Below are positions 1 to 7,911 of a stretch of DNA of 62,781 bases, piece after piece; within the stretch, counting starts at the first letter, position 1; the number at the start of each line of letters is the position of its first letter. Both the position numbers and the translations under genes were made by a program. The stretch is from Clostridia bacterium. Its GTDB lineage: Bacteria > Bacillota > Clostridia > UMGS1840 > HGM11507. Under the pieces are notes generated by a model. The model worked only from the letters and a program-made list of their open reading frames with translations. It ran no database searches and had not been told where the DNA came from. The DNA lies in the NCBI GenBank assembly GCA_017414505.1, contig JAFQLQ010000030.1, positions 1-62,781 on the forward strand, given 5' to 3'.

Positions 1-62
1 ACCAAGTCCTCTATACTTATCATCTCAACTTGATATCTGTTTTCATATCCTTTTTGCATCAT
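1..62 (-). CDS. IS1182-like transposase, N-terminal fragment (runs off window)
   Basis: The minus strand opens an ATG-ATG frame whose roughly 20 visible residues begin MMQKGYENRYQVEMISIEDL. This resembles the start of IS1182-family DDE transposases, where a stretch like QVEM..IEDLVP precedes the first helix. A GGGTGATG ribosome-site-like stretch precedes it, and a TATAAT lies about 20 bases upstream at 81-86. The rest of the gene lies outside the window, so intactness cannot be judged. Family assignment rests on about 20 residues and on recall of the family. Confidence 0.55.
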   Translation of the reverse strand, partial: MMQKGYENRYQVEMISIEDL

Positions 63-100
63 ATTTCATCACCCAAGGATATTATACCATAAAACGCAGA

Positions 101-127
101 AAAAGCCCAGACTTTTCTGGACTTTTT
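101..127 (-). terminator. Probable terminator of the thuA/gfo operon
   Basis: An imperfect hairpin (arms AGCCCAG and CTGGACT, one mismatch, loop ACTTTT) is followed on the minus strand by five T residues. It lies downstream of the ThuA-like gene. Confidence 0.5.
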
Positions 128-137
128 CGACAGTCTG

Positions 138-165
138 AAAGATGCTTAAAAAAGCATCTTTTTTT
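138..165 (+). terminator. Hairpin with T-tract on the plus strand
   Basis: A perfect stem, AAAGATGCTT with AAGCATCTTT, is followed by a T run on the plus strand. No rightward gene is visible upstream within the window, so it may end a transcript entering from the left, or act in both directions. Confidence 0.55.
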
Positions 166-171
166 ATGTTA

Positions 172-885
172 TTATTCAGTTCCTATTTTTTTGATGTTGG
201 GACACTCTAAAGGAGCTCTGTAATTCGGTTTTGCCCAGTAAACAGCGTTTTTGATTACGGTCTGGACATCCTTGTTATAATAAGTGGGGAAGGATTCGTG
301 GCCGGGCTGGAAATAGAAAATTTTTCCGTTTCCTCTTATATAAACACAACCGGAACGGAACACTTCTCCGCCTTCATACCATCCCATAAGAATAGTCTGA
401 TCCGGTTCGGGAATATCAAAGGGCTCTGCGTAAGTTTCTTCGTGTTCAAGCTCAAAATATCTTCCTATTCCCTGAACAATGGGATGAGAGGGCTTTGTAA
501 CCCATACTCTTTCCATGTCGCCGTCTTCTCTCCAGCTTAAATTGCAGGAGGTTCCCATAAGAAATTTAAAAGGCTTTGAATGATGAGCAGAATGTAAAAA
601 TATCATACCCATTCCTTCTAAAACGGCATCTCTTACCATCATTGCAATTTCATCAGGTACATCACGGTGACGCATATGTCCCCACCACAGAAGAACATCA
701 GTATCGTCAAGAATTTCCTTTGTGATACCGCAGTTTTCATCATCCAGAGTTGCGGTTTTTACAGAAATATCATCACAGCCTAAAAAGTCAGCAATTGCTT
801 TATGAATTCCGTCGGGATAAATTACTTTTACTTTATCGTCTGTTTTTTCATGAGCAAATTCGTTCCATATTAATACTTTTATCAT
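172..885 (-). CDS. ThuA-like domain protein
   Basis: 237 residues of the ThuA / class-I glutamine-amidotransferase-like fold, known from trehalose-utilisation loci. The N-terminus (IKVLIWNEF, then a YPDGIHKAIADFL stretch), the DVLLWWGHMRH segment and the GMGMIFLHSAHHS segment follow the family pattern. The start is firm, with an AAGGAGG site 8 bases before ATG. It lies 13 bases downstream of a Gfo/Idh/MocA dehydrogenase and is probably co-transcribed. ThuA and Gfo/Idh/MocA proteins often pair in sugar or sugar-acid oxidation pathways. The substrate cannot be told. There is no signal peptide, so it is cytoplasmic. Confidence 0.85.
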   Translation of the reverse strand: MIKVLIWNEFAHEKTDDKVKVIYPDGIHKAIADFLGCDDISVKTATLDDENCGITKEILDDTDVLLWWGHMRHRDVPDEIAMMVRDAVLEGMGMIFLHSAHHSKPFKFLMGTSCNLSWREDGDMERVWVTKPSHPIVQGIGRYFELEHEETYAEPFDIPEPDQTILMGWYEGGEVFRSGCVYIRGNGKIFYFQPGHESFPTYYNKDVQTVIKNAVYWAKPNYRAPLECPNIKKIGTE

Positions 886-898
886 ATTAATTTCCTCC

Positions 899-1963
899 TT
901 ACAGAACTATTTCTCTGCCTTCTTTTGCAGATTTATAGAAGCCTTCAAGTATTTTTATCATATCAAGCCCCTGCTGAGGTACAAACATAGGTTCGGCACC
1001 GTTTAAAAGAACATCTGCAAAATGTCTTAAATTTGCTTCGTGTATTTTATAAGCATCTTTTGTTTTGGGAAGTAAATCTTCGGTTACGCCGTAATTTTCT
1101 GCAAAAATTTTAAGCTGATTATCTTTTGATGACCACATTGCTCCGGATTTTGTTCCGCGAAATTCGATGAATCTCTGTTCTTCTTCAATATTGGAAGCCC
1201 AGGAAAATTCAATTTGCATACAAGCACCGTTATCAAAACGGATAAAGCCCATAGCAAGGTCTTCAACGTCGAAAGTTCCGTCTTCCACCTTTTCGCCAAA
1301 ACTGGAATTTACCGAATCGGAAACATCGGAGTTTGCAAATTTTTCATAAGTACATCCGCTTACTGCAACTGGTTTAGGATTTCCCATAAGCCATATGGAA
1401 AGGTCTATCATATGAACTCCAAGGTCGATAAGAGGTCCGCCGCCGGACTGTTCCTTGGTTGTGAACCATCCGCCTTTTCCGGGAATACCTCTTCTTCTCT
1501 GCCAGCCGCAGCGAGCTGCATAAATTTCTCCCATTTTACCGTCTTCGATATATTTTTTAAGATAAGAGGAAATTCCCATATATCTGTTGTTTCTCATAAC
1601 CATAAGGGTTTTACCGCTTTTTTCTGCTGCTGCTTTCATTTTTTCTGCTTCGGCAACGCTTACCGCATCTGGCTTTTCACAGAAAACGTTTATTCCTTTT
1701 TCAAGAGCCGCAACGGCAATAATGGAATGAAGATAGTTGGGAGTACAGATGTCAATTGCATCAAGACCTTCCATTTCAAGGATTTCCTTATAATCGGTAC
1801 AGTATTTTTCCGCACCAAGTCTTTCTGCCATTTTTTTTGCTTTTGCTTCAACAATGTCGCATACAGCAACAATTTCAACGTTATCCATATTTTCATAGCC
1901 GGGAGCATGCGCAGTAGTGGCAATTCCGCCCGCACCTATGAGTGCAATTTTTAATTTTTTCAT
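899..1963 (-). CDS. Gfo/Idh/MocA family oxidoreductase
   Basis: 354 residues. The N-terminal Rossmann fold carries KIALIGAGGIA for NAD(P) binding, and the family EKP motif is present in VFCEKPDAVSV. GGGPLIDLGVHMIDLSIWLMG is the typical catalytic-domain helix with the conserved D and H. An ATG 48 bases upstream would add 16 residues, but that segment lacks a ribosome site. The start at 1963 has GAAAGGA at good spacing and puts the Rossmann strand at the N-terminus. It is first in a two-gene operon with the ThuA-like gene. It is likely a cytoplasmic sugar, inositol or sugar-acid dehydrogenase; the substrate is unknown. Confidence 0.88.
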   Translation of the reverse strand: MKKLKIALIGAGGIATTAHAPGYENMDNVEIVAVCDIVEAKAKKMAERLGAEKYCTDYKEILEMEGLDAIDICTPNYLHSIIAVAALEKGINVFCEKPDAVSVAEAEKMKAAAEKSGKTLMVMRNNRYMGISSYLKKYIEDGKMGEIYAARCGWQRRRGIPGKGGWFTTKEQSGGGPLIDLGVHMIDLSIWLMGNPKPVAVSGCTYEKFANSDVSDSVNSSFGEKVEDGTFDVEDLAMGFIRFDNGACMQIEFSWASNIEEEQRFIEFRGTKSGAMWSSKDNQLKIFAENYGVTEDLLPKTKDAYKIHEANLRHFADVLLNGAEPMFVPQQGLDMIKILEGFYKSAKEGREIVL

Positions 1964-2034
1964 AGCTATCATTCCTTTCGGATTTTTTATTTTACAATAA
2001 AAGTATAACATTTTACTTTTTTTCTTTATATAAT

Positions 2035-2065
2035 AAAAAAGGACAAAAATATCAGATTTTTGTCC
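2035..2065 (-). terminator. Terminator of the feo operon
   Basis: Perfect 10-bp stem (GGACAAAAAT with ATTTTTGTCC) followed on the minus strand by six T residues. A second inverted repeat at 2072-2111 (GATACTCT with AGAGTATC) lies just upstream. Confidence 0.75.
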
Positions 2066-2129
2066 TAAAAAGATACTCTCCCGCCAAAAAAAATTTAAAC
2101 GGAAGAGTATCCAAAGTAAAATTATGAAG

Positions 2130-2292
2130 TTACAAATCTTTTTTTGAATTGCAATTGCAGGAAGAGCTTCCGCAATTTTTTGAATGGGGACAGCCTATAC
2201 AGGTTGCTCCGCTTTTTTTTTTCTTTGTAAATATACCATACTGCGCTTCCTGTAATAATCAGCAGAATTGCAACAAGTAATATATTTTTCAT
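2130..2292 (-). pseudogene. FeoB-associated Cys-rich membrane protein, frameshifted in an A10 run
   Basis: This small gene starts 4 bases after the feoB stop, with its ribosome site (AAGGGTG) inside the end of feoB. The first frame gives MKNILLVAILLIITGSAVWY, a single membrane helix, then a Lys run. After the A10 run (2213-2222) the original frame reads Lys/Arg/Leu residues to a stop at 2122. Dropping one A instead gives SGATCIGCPHSKNCGSSSC and then a short Cys-containing tail, a stop at 2130 and 54 residues in all. That is the exact pattern of the FeoB-associated Cys-rich membrane family (PF12669 type). So either the tract is one base too long (assembly error or mutation), or slippage restores the frame. 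I mark it as broken but possibly functional. Confidence 0.8.
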
Positions 2293-2296
2293 ATTA

Positions 2297-4333
2297 TTAC
2301 ACCCTTACATTTGTGTTTTTTGAGCTTGTCTTAGAAGAATTAAGCTTGTATTCTTCTTTTAGATTTTTTTCGGTGTTACGAATAAGCTTAACAATATATG
2401 CCGCCATTAAGCAAACTGCTGCAAGTCCGGCAATTGCCGCACCCATATTAAGAGATGAGGGAGCAGTTATTAGTGTGCCTATTGTGTAAACAAAGTATGA
2501 AACAGTATATCCGGTAGCAAGCTGAAGACCAATTCCGCCCCACAGCCATTTTTTACTCTTCATTTCGGCGTTCATAGCACCGATTGCCGCAAAGCAGGGA
2601 GGAGTATAGAGGTTAAACATCAGGTACGCAAGAGCCGCAACCTTTGTGATTGCAAATACTGTTGCAACTTCTGCGCCTGCGCCTTCCATAAGAGCAAGCT
2701 CTTCGGTATCAATAAGGTTTTCAAGTCCTACGAAGCAAACTGCCAGTGTACCAACAACATTTTCCTTTGCTATAAAGCCTGTAACCGCTGCTGCTGCAAG
2801 CTGCCAGCTGACAACGCCGACAATCGGAACAAGAATGTAAGCAAAAGGTCTTGCGATAGAAGCAAGGATTGAAGTATCTGCGGTTTCTGCAACCTGGAAG
2901 CTCCATGTAAATGTCTGCATAAGCTGTACTGCCATATTACAAAGAAGAATAATTGTAGCAGCTTTTACTATGTAAGCCCAGCCACGGCTGCACATTGATT
3001 TGAATGCACCCCAAAGAGACGGAGCTTTGTACTCAGGCAATTCAATGATAAAGAAAGATTTTCTTGCTTTGTAGCCTGCAATTTTGTTAACAAGCAAAGC
3101 GCCTACGAAAATAAGTACAATACCGGAAAGGTACAAAAGTGTGCTTACCCATCCTGCATCGTTAAAGAATGCACCTGCAAATAAGGCGATTACGGGAATT
3201 TTAGCACCGCAGGGCATAAAGGGCGCAAGCATTGCGGCAGCTCTGCGTTCACGTTCGTTGCGGATTGTACGGCTTGCCATAATACCGGGAACTGCACAAC
3301 CAATTGTGATAACAAACGGAATAACTGATTTTCCGGAAAGCCCAACCTTTTTGAAAATGGGATCAAGAACAACTGCAACTCTTGACATATAACCGCAGTC
3401 TTCCAAAAGGGCAATCAGGAAGTACATTACCATAACAAGAGGCAGGAAGCCTACAACGGCAACAACACCGCCGATTACACCATCAACAAGGATTGCCGAG
3501 AGCAGAGGATTTGCATCGCCAAGAAGTTCACCAACCCAGGCCTGAAATGCTTCAAGCCAGTCAACAAGCAAGTCGGCAATGGGAGTTCCAACCCAAACCT
3601 GAGAAATCTGGAAAACAAGCCACATTACAATTGCAAAAATCGGAATACCAAGCCATTTGTTGGTTAAAACAGAGTCGATTTTATCTCCGAAATTCTTGTC
3701 CCTGGTAAGAACCTTACGGGTTTCAACATTTTTAACTATTTTATTTACAAATTCAAATCTCTTACGGTCTGCAATTTCAACTGCACGTTTATCTGTAAGG
3801 TCGATGTTGCCCTGAGTGTAAACTGCCTGCTGAACGCATCCTGCCTGTTTGACTGCCGCTTCAACAACAGCTTTAAGACCGTCGGCAGAGGTGGAGATTG
3901 TTTCTATAACCGGACATCCAAGCAGGGTAGAAAGCGATTTTTCGTCAATATTTGTTCCTTTTTTGTTATTGATGTCGCTTTTGTTAAGCGCAACAACCAT
4001 TGGAATGCCAAGCTCTAAAAGCTGTGTTGTGAAAAACAGGCTTCGGCTTAAGTTTGTTCCGTCTACGATATTGATAATTACATCGGGATTTTCTTTTTTT
4101 ACATAGGAGCTTGTTATGCTTTCCTCCGATGTGAAGGGCGACATTGAATATGCGCCCGGAAGGTCAACTGCGATAAGCTGTTCGCTTCCGTTGTAGTAAG
4201 ATTTTTTGATGGCATGTTCCTTTTTGTCTACGGTAACACCTGCCCAGTTACCAACCTTTTCATTTCTGCCGGTAAGAGCGTTGTACATAGTGGTTTTACC
4301 GGAGTTTGGATTGCCCGTTAAAGCAATTCTCAT
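2297..4333 (-). CDS. feoB: Ferrous iron transport protein B (FeoB)
   Basis: 678 residues, GTP-driven Fe(II) importer of the cytoplasmic membrane. The N-terminal G domain shows G1 GNPNSGKT (residues 7-14), G3 DLPGAYSMSP and G4 NKSD. The middle and C-terminal parts carry the paired Gate regions (for example VIPFVITIGCAVPGIMASR, and NVVGTLAVCFVG nearer the end) with many membrane helices. It lies downstream of feoA across a 106-base gap that holds its own GTTAGC-N4-GCTAAC palindrome and a possible weak hairpin. It may therefore be partly independently controlled. The ribosome site before ATG is AAGGAGG. The Cys-rich Feo partner follows immediately. Confidence 0.97.
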   Translation of the reverse strand: MRIALTGNPNSGKTTMYNALTGRNEKVGNWAGVTVDKKEHAIKKSYYNGSEQLIAVDLPGAYSMSPFTSEESITSSYVKKENPDVIINIVDGTNLSRSLFFTTQLLELGIPMVVALNKSDINNKKGTNIDEKSLSTLLGCPVIETISTSADGLKAVVEAAVKQAGCVQQAVYTQGNIDLTDKRAVEIADRKRFEFVNKIVKNVETRKVLTRDKNFGDKIDSVLTNKWLGIPIFAIVMWLVFQISQVWVGTPIADLLVDWLEAFQAWVGELLGDANPLLSAILVDGVIGGVVAVVGFLPLVMVMYFLIALLEDCGYMSRVAVVLDPIFKKVGLSGKSVIPFVITIGCAVPGIMASRTIRNERERRAAAMLAPFMPCGAKIPVIALFAGAFFNDAGWVSTLLYLSGIVLIFVGALLVNKIAGYKARKSFFIIELPEYKAPSLWGAFKSMCSRGWAYIVKAATIILLCNMAVQLMQTFTWSFQVAETADTSILASIARPFAYILVPIVGVVSWQLAAAAVTGFIAKENVVGTLAVCFVGLENLIDTEELALMEGAGAEVATVFAITKVAALAYLMFNLYTPPCFAAIGAMNAEMKSKKWLWGGIGLQLATGYTVSYFVYTIGTLITAPSSLNMGAAIAGLAAVCLMAAYIVKLIRNTEKNLKEEYKLNSSKTSSKNTNVRV

Positions 4334-4380
4334 ATTTATTCCTCCTTAATTTTAATCTTTGGGATGTATGTATTATTCGA

Positions 4381-4396
4381 GTTAGCCACCGCTAAC
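4381..4396. promoter_or_regulatory. Palindromic operator upstream of feoB
   Basis: GTTAGC-CACC-GCTAAC is a 6-bp-arm palindrome with the same arms and spacing as the one downstream of the feoA promoter at 4685-4700. It resembles DtxR/IdeR/MntR-family metalloregulator sites (TTAG...CTAA). The regulator itself is not in the window. Confidence 0.6.
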
Positions 4397-4439
4397 TGCT
4401 GGGCAAAAAAATAATGCTTTCGGGGGAAAAGCTATAATT

Positions 4440-4652
4440 TTAAACTATTATAGCCTCCGCCAGCTGATTATCAATGTTATATCTTCCATCTTTAATAGAA
4501 ACGATGCAGCTACCGCTTAAATGGGAAACTACTGTAATTTCCTCACCGCTGTAGCAACCGAGAGAAAACAAAAATGCGTCCAGTTCCTCATCATCGGTTT
4601 CGATTTGTTTAATAATATATTCTTTTCCTTCGATAGCTTCGGTAAGATTCAT
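4440..4652 (-). CDS. feoA: Ferrous iron transport protein A (FeoA)
   Basis: 70 residues with an SH3-like FeoA domain. It is a small cytoplasmic partner thought to modulate FeoB. It begins MNLTEAIEGKEYIIKQIE and contains a SLGCYSGEEITVV segment where the family has its conserved glycine turn. I chose the ATG at 4652, preceded by CAGGTGA, over a GTG three codons earlier that sits within that ribosome site. It is the first gene of the feo operon, with a metal-type operator array over its promoter. Confidence 0.93.
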   Translation of the reverse strand: MNLTEAIEGKEYIIKQIETDDEELDAFLFSLGCYSGEEITVVSHLSGSCIVSIKDGRYNIDNQLAEAIIV

Positions 4653-4684
4653 TATTATCACCTGTTTCTTTGTGCTTAAAATGT

Positions 4685-4739
4685 GTTAGCCTTTGCTAAC
4701 CACATTGGTTAGTTTAACACAACTAACTCGATTTGTCAA
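4685..4739 (-). promoter_or_regulatory. feoA promoter with two metalloregulator-type operators
   Basis: On the minus strand, TTGACA (4734-4739) and TAAACT (4711-4716) are 17 bases apart. One inverted repeat, GTTAG...CTAAC (4708-4727), covers the spacer and -10. A second, GTTAGC-N4-GCTAAC (4685-4700), lies just downstream of the -10. This placement suits iron- or manganese-dependent repression by a DtxR-family protein (inferred). Confidence 0.75.
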
Positions 4740-4785
4740 TATTATCCTTGAAATTTTTTTGAATTTTTTTGAGTATGAAAAAGTG

Positions 4786-4814
4786 TTGCAAATGAGGATT
4801 AAATATGATATTAT
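4786..4814 (+). promoter_or_regulatory. Promoter of the GNAT/EamA pair
   Basis: TTGCAA, 17-base spacer, TATTAT. It is divergent from the feo promoter. Confidence 0.6.
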
Positions 4815-4869
4815 AAATGAAATGCGACTATGGAATTAATTTATATTTTCAAGAAGAGGGAGACTTAAA

Positions 4870-5394
4870 ATGTTAAATTTCAGAAAAGCAACAGAAAAGG
4901 ATATTGATAAAATAACGGAAATTTATTCCGATATTCATACAGAGGAAGAAAGCGGCCGTGCGGTGATAGGGTGGATAAGGGAAGTTTATCCTACACGTGC
5001 TACTGCCGAAGCGGCTCTTTTAAGGAACGATTTGTTTGTTGGTGAAGAGGATGGTGAGCTTGTCGGTGCGGCAATTATAAATAACACTCAGGTACCCGAA
5101 TACAAAGACGGCACATGGCGTTATCCTGCTTCAGATAACGAAGTTATGGTATTGCACACTCTTGTTATATCGCCAAAAACTGCAAGGAAAGGCTATGGAA
5201 GAAAGTTTGTGGAGTTTTACGAGCAGTATGCACTTTCACAAAGCTGTCCTTATCTTCGTATAGATACAAACGAAAAAAATGCAAGGGCGAGGGCTATGTA
5301 TAAAAAGCTCGGATATGAGGAAATCGGAATAGTTCCCTGTGTTTTCAACGGAATTGAAGGCGTTGGACTTGTTCTTCTTGAAAAAAAGCTTTAA
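4870..5394 (+). CDS. GNAT-family N-acetyltransferase
   Basis: 174 residues forming a single GNAT domain. The acetyl-CoA-binding core is recognisable as VLHTLVISPKTARKGYGRKFVEFYEQYA (R/Q-x-x-G-x-G/A type, here ARKGYG). It is followed by YLRIDTNEKNARARAMYKKLGYEEIG, the typical strand-helix end of the family. The ribosome site is GAGGGAG before ATG. It is followed 15 bases later by an EamA-type exporter, so the two are probably co-transcribed. An acetylated small molecule exported by the neighbour is conceivable but is pure inference. The acceptor substrate is unknown. Confidence 0.85.
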   Translation: MLNFRKATEKDIDKITEIYSDIHTEEESGRAVIGWIREVYPTRATAEAALLRNDLFVGEEDGELVGAAIINNTQVPEYKDGTWRYPASDNEVMVLHTLVISPKTARKGYGRKFVEFYEQYALSQSCPYLRIDTNEKNARARAMYKKLGYEEIGIVPCVFNGIEGVGLVLLEKKL

Positions 5395-5409
5395 AAAGGA
5401 AAAAATAAT

Positions 5410-6300
5410 ATGAAAAACAACAAAACAATGGCGGCTACTTTAGCGGCTCTCGGTGCACAGGTTATTTTCGGATTCAGCTTTATGTTTACTAAAATTGCCC
5501 TTGAATCCGCATCGCCAATGACAGTAATCGCCAACAGATATATGGTTGCGTTTTTGGGACTGAGCCTTGTTATGCTTATTACTAAAACCAAAATAAATTT
5601 AAAAAGAAATCTTACAAAGCTTATAATGATGTCGGTTTTTCAGCCGGTTTTATACTTTGTTTTTGAAAGCTACGGCATCAAGCTTACCACCAGTGCGTTT
5701 TCATCAGTTGTAATATCTATGATACCGGTGGTTTCAATGGTTTCGGGTATTTTTGTGTTAAAAGAAGTGCCTTCGCCTCTGCAATATGTATTTTCATTCC
5801 TTTCGGTGGGCGGAGTTGTTATAATGTCGCTTGCCGGAAGTGCAGACGGAACAGTTTCGGCGGCAGGAATTATACTGCTTCCGGGTGCTGTTTTTTCTTC
5901 GGTGGCATACAATGTAACAAGCAGAAAAATTTCCGCCGAATTTTCAGTTTTTGAACGTACATATGCTATGACAGTTATAGGTCTTATAGTTTTTACTCTG
6001 ATTTCTGTTTTACAGAATATTGATAATCCCGTTAACGTAATAAGTGCTTTTGGCTCAGGTGCTTACACTTTAGCAATACTGTATCTGGGGATTTTTTCGT
6101 CGGTTGCGGCGTTTTTGCTTCTTAATTTTGCAAATACTTATCTCCCTGTTGCAAAAACTACGGTGTTTTCCAACATTACAACTGTTGTTTCGGTTATTGC
6201 AGGAATGATTTTTCTTAAGGAAAAATTCACGTGGGAAACCGCTTTTTCCACGATTATGATAGTTGCAGGAGTATGGGGAGTGCAGGTTGCGAAAAAATAA
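5410..6300 (+). CDS. EamA/DMT-family transporter
   Basis: 296 residues, about ten hydrophobic helices in two repeated halves of the drug/metabolite transporter superfamily. An early AALGAQVIFGFSFMFTKIAL segment is typical of EamA helix 1. The second-half repeat ends at TVVSVIAGMIFLKEKFTWETA, the usual EamA signature with F-x-x-E near the end. It is a likely inner-membrane exporter of amino acids or other metabolites. Its ribosome site (AAAAAGGA) directly follows the GNAT stop. Substrate unknown. Confidence 0.87.
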   Translation: MKNNKTMAATLAALGAQVIFGFSFMFTKIALESASPMTVIANRYMVAFLGLSLVMLITKTKINLKRNLTKLIMMSVFQPVLYFVFESYGIKLTTSAFSSVVISMIPVVSMVSGIFVLKEVPSPLQYVFSFLSVGGVVIMSLAGSADGTVSAAGIILLPGAVFSSVAYNVTSRKISAEFSVFERTYAMTVIGLIVFTLISVLQNIDNPVNVISAFGSGAYTLAILYLGIFSSVAAFLLLNFANTYLPVAKTTVFSNITTVVSVIAGMIFLKEKFTWETAFSTIMIVAGVWGVQVAKK

Positions 6301-6324
6301 ATGTTATCAATTTGGCAATAAATA

Positions 6325-6353
6325 TTGACATTTTGGCAGTTTTAAGATAAAAT
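6325..6353 (+). promoter_or_regulatory. Promoter of the amino-acid ABC operon
   Basis: TTGACA, exact 17-base spacer, TAAAAT; 35 bases before the substrate-binding protein gene. Confidence 0.8.
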
Positions 6354-6387
6354 AGAATTATTATATTTTATTTGGAGGTATTATACC

Positions 6388-7152
6388 ATGAAAAAAATTC
6401 TAAGCGTATTGCTTATAGCTGTACTTTGCTTCGGTTTTGCCGCTTGCGGAGGAAATGAAACAGAAACAGCTGACGGAAAGAACTTTGTAATTGCAACAGA
6501 TAAAGGCTTCAGTCCTTTTGAATTCCAGGATGCTGACGGAAACATTGTTGGTATTGATATGGATATTTTAGCTGCTATTGCTGAAGATCAGGGCTTTACT
6601 TATGATTTACAGTACATCGGATGGGATGCTGCTATCGCTGCTTGTCAGGCAGGTCAGGCTGACGGTATGATTGCCGGTGCTTCTATTACCGATGAAAGAA
6701 AAGCTAATGGCTGGACTTTCTCCGACGGTTACTATGATGCTACTCAGGGTATGGCTGTTGCTGTTGATTCTGATATTAAAGGCTTTGAAGATATGAAAGG
6801 CAAAAAAGTTGCTGTTAAAAACGGTACAATGAGCAATCAGTATGCTGAAAGCATTAAAGACCAGTACGGTTTTGAAGTAATTACTTTTGCTACTTCTCCT
6901 GATATGTATCAGGCTGTTACAGGCGGTCAGGTTGACGCTTGTATGGATGATACTCCTATCTTAAAATACAACATCAAAGCAGGCGAGCTTGATATGAAAT
7001 TCGTAGAAGGTACAGAAAATGAACCTGCACAGTACGGTTTCGCTATTTTTGATTCAAGCAAGCAGGAGCTTATTGATTTATTCAATGCAGGTCTTAAAAA
7101 TATTCGTGAAAACGGAAAATACGATGAAATTATTGCAAAATATCTTGGATAA
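6388..7152 (+). CDS. Amino-acid ABC transporter substrate-binding lipoprotein
   Basis: 254 residues. A lipoprotein signal peptide ends in a lipobox with the lipid-modified Cys at residue 20 (FGFAAC). The mature part is a family-3 periplasmic-binding-type fold: NFVIATDKGFSPFEFQDADGNIVGIDMDI, then GWDAAIAACQAGQADGMIAGASITDERKA, typical of polar amino-acid binders. It is membrane-tethered outside the cell and delivers substrate to the permease/ATPase encoded next. Which amino acid it binds (Gln, His, Arg or cystine) cannot be decided. A 9-bp hairpin lies between it and the permease gene, probably giving more binding protein than permease. Confidence 0.93.
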   Translation: MKKILSVLLIAVLCFGFAACGGNETETADGKNFVIATDKGFSPFEFQDADGNIVGIDMDILAAIAEDQGFTYDLQYIGWDAAIAACQAGQADGMIAGASITDERKANGWTFSDGYYDATQGMAVAVDSDIKGFEDMKGKKVAVKNGTMSNQYAESIKDQYGFEVITFATSPDMYQAVTGGQVDACMDDTPILKYNIKAGELDMKFVEGTENEPAQYGFAIFDSSKQELIDLFNAGLKNIRENGKYDEIIAKYLG

Positions 7153-7186
7153 TTCAGTTCCGGCATTGTAATAAAGTGATTGTAAA

Positions 7187-7210
7187 GGGCATTGGTTGCA
7201 TCCGATGCCC
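7187..7210 (+). promoter_or_regulatory. Intercistronic hairpin after the binding-protein gene
   Basis: A 9-bp stem, GGGCATTGG with CCGATGCCC (one G-U pair, loop TTGCAT), has no T-tract behind it. It is therefore more likely an mRNA processing or stability element than a full terminator. Confidence 0.6.
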
Positions 7211-7239
7211 ATTATATTGTACAGGGGGATTTTAGCTTT

Positions 7240-7911
7240 ATGGTTCAGATTTTGAGCATGTACGGTCCGATGCTTCTGGCGGCAATGGGGCAAACCTTAT
7301 TGCTTGCTTTATGCGGATTGATTTTCGGAAGCGTTCTGGGTATAATTTTCGGTTTATCCAGCGTTGTGGATAATAAAATTTCAAAAACAATTGCTGCAAT
7401 CTATGTTCACATCATTCGTGGTGTGCCTATGATTGTTCTTGCCTTTTTTGTTTTTTACGGTGTTCCTTACGGACTGAAAACAATATTCGGCAGTAAATTT
7501 ACCTTTACTGCTTTGCAGGCAGGTACTGTTTGTCTTGCTGTTAACTGTGGTGCATATATGTCTGAAATTATCCGTGCGGGTATTCAGGCTATTGATCCCG
7601 GGCAGATGGAAGCGGCAAGAAGTCTTGGTTTATCCTACTGGAGATCTATGTTCCGTGTTGTTCTTCCTCAGGCGATTAAAAATATGATTCCCAGTATTGT
7701 TAATCAGTTTATCATAACACTTAAGGATACTTCTATTTTGTCGGTTATCGGTTTTCCGGAACTTGTTAACAAGGCGCAGAATGTTATTGCGATTACATTT
7801 AAATCGTTCCAGACCTGGTCGATTGTTGCTGTTATGTATCTTGTTGTTATTCTGATACTTCAGCAGGTTGCAAATATGCTGGAAAGGAGACTGAACCGTG
7901 GCAGAAAATAA
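7240..7911 (+). CDS. Amino-acid ABC transporter permease (HisM/GlnP type)
   Basis: 223 residues with five or so membrane helices and the ABC-permease EAA loop [28 protein letters not shown], which contacts the ATPase. An upstream in-frame start would run through the intercistronic hairpin. I chose the ATG at 7240, 12 bases after GGGGGA, which begins [20 protein letters not shown] as family members do. It is the second gene of the importer operon and overlaps the ATPase gene by 14 bases, suggesting translational coupling. It forms the membrane channel of the polar amino-acid importer. Confidence 0.93.
   Translation: MVQILSMYGPMLLAAMGQTLLLALCGLIFGSVLGIIFGLSSVVDNKISKTIAAIYVHIIRGVPMIVLAFFVFYGVPYGLKTIFGSKFTFTALQAGTVCLAVNCGAYMSEIIRAGIQAIDPGQMEAARSLGLSYWRSMFRVVLPQAIKNMIPSIVNQFIITLKDTSILSVIGFPELVNKAQNVIAITFKSFQTWSIVAVMYLVVILILQQVANMLERRLNRGRK

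Noticed and set aside
1214..1954. 246-codon plus-strand open frame opposite the Gfo/Idh/MocA gene
   Set aside because: It is antisense to a clear dehydrogenase, is rich in Phe/Cys/His/Asn as expected of a reverse frame, and matches no family.
4413..4432. Terminator between feoA and feoB
   Set aside because: Only a 5-6-bp stem (AGCTTT/AAAGC type) with a T run further on; too weak to list as a feature.
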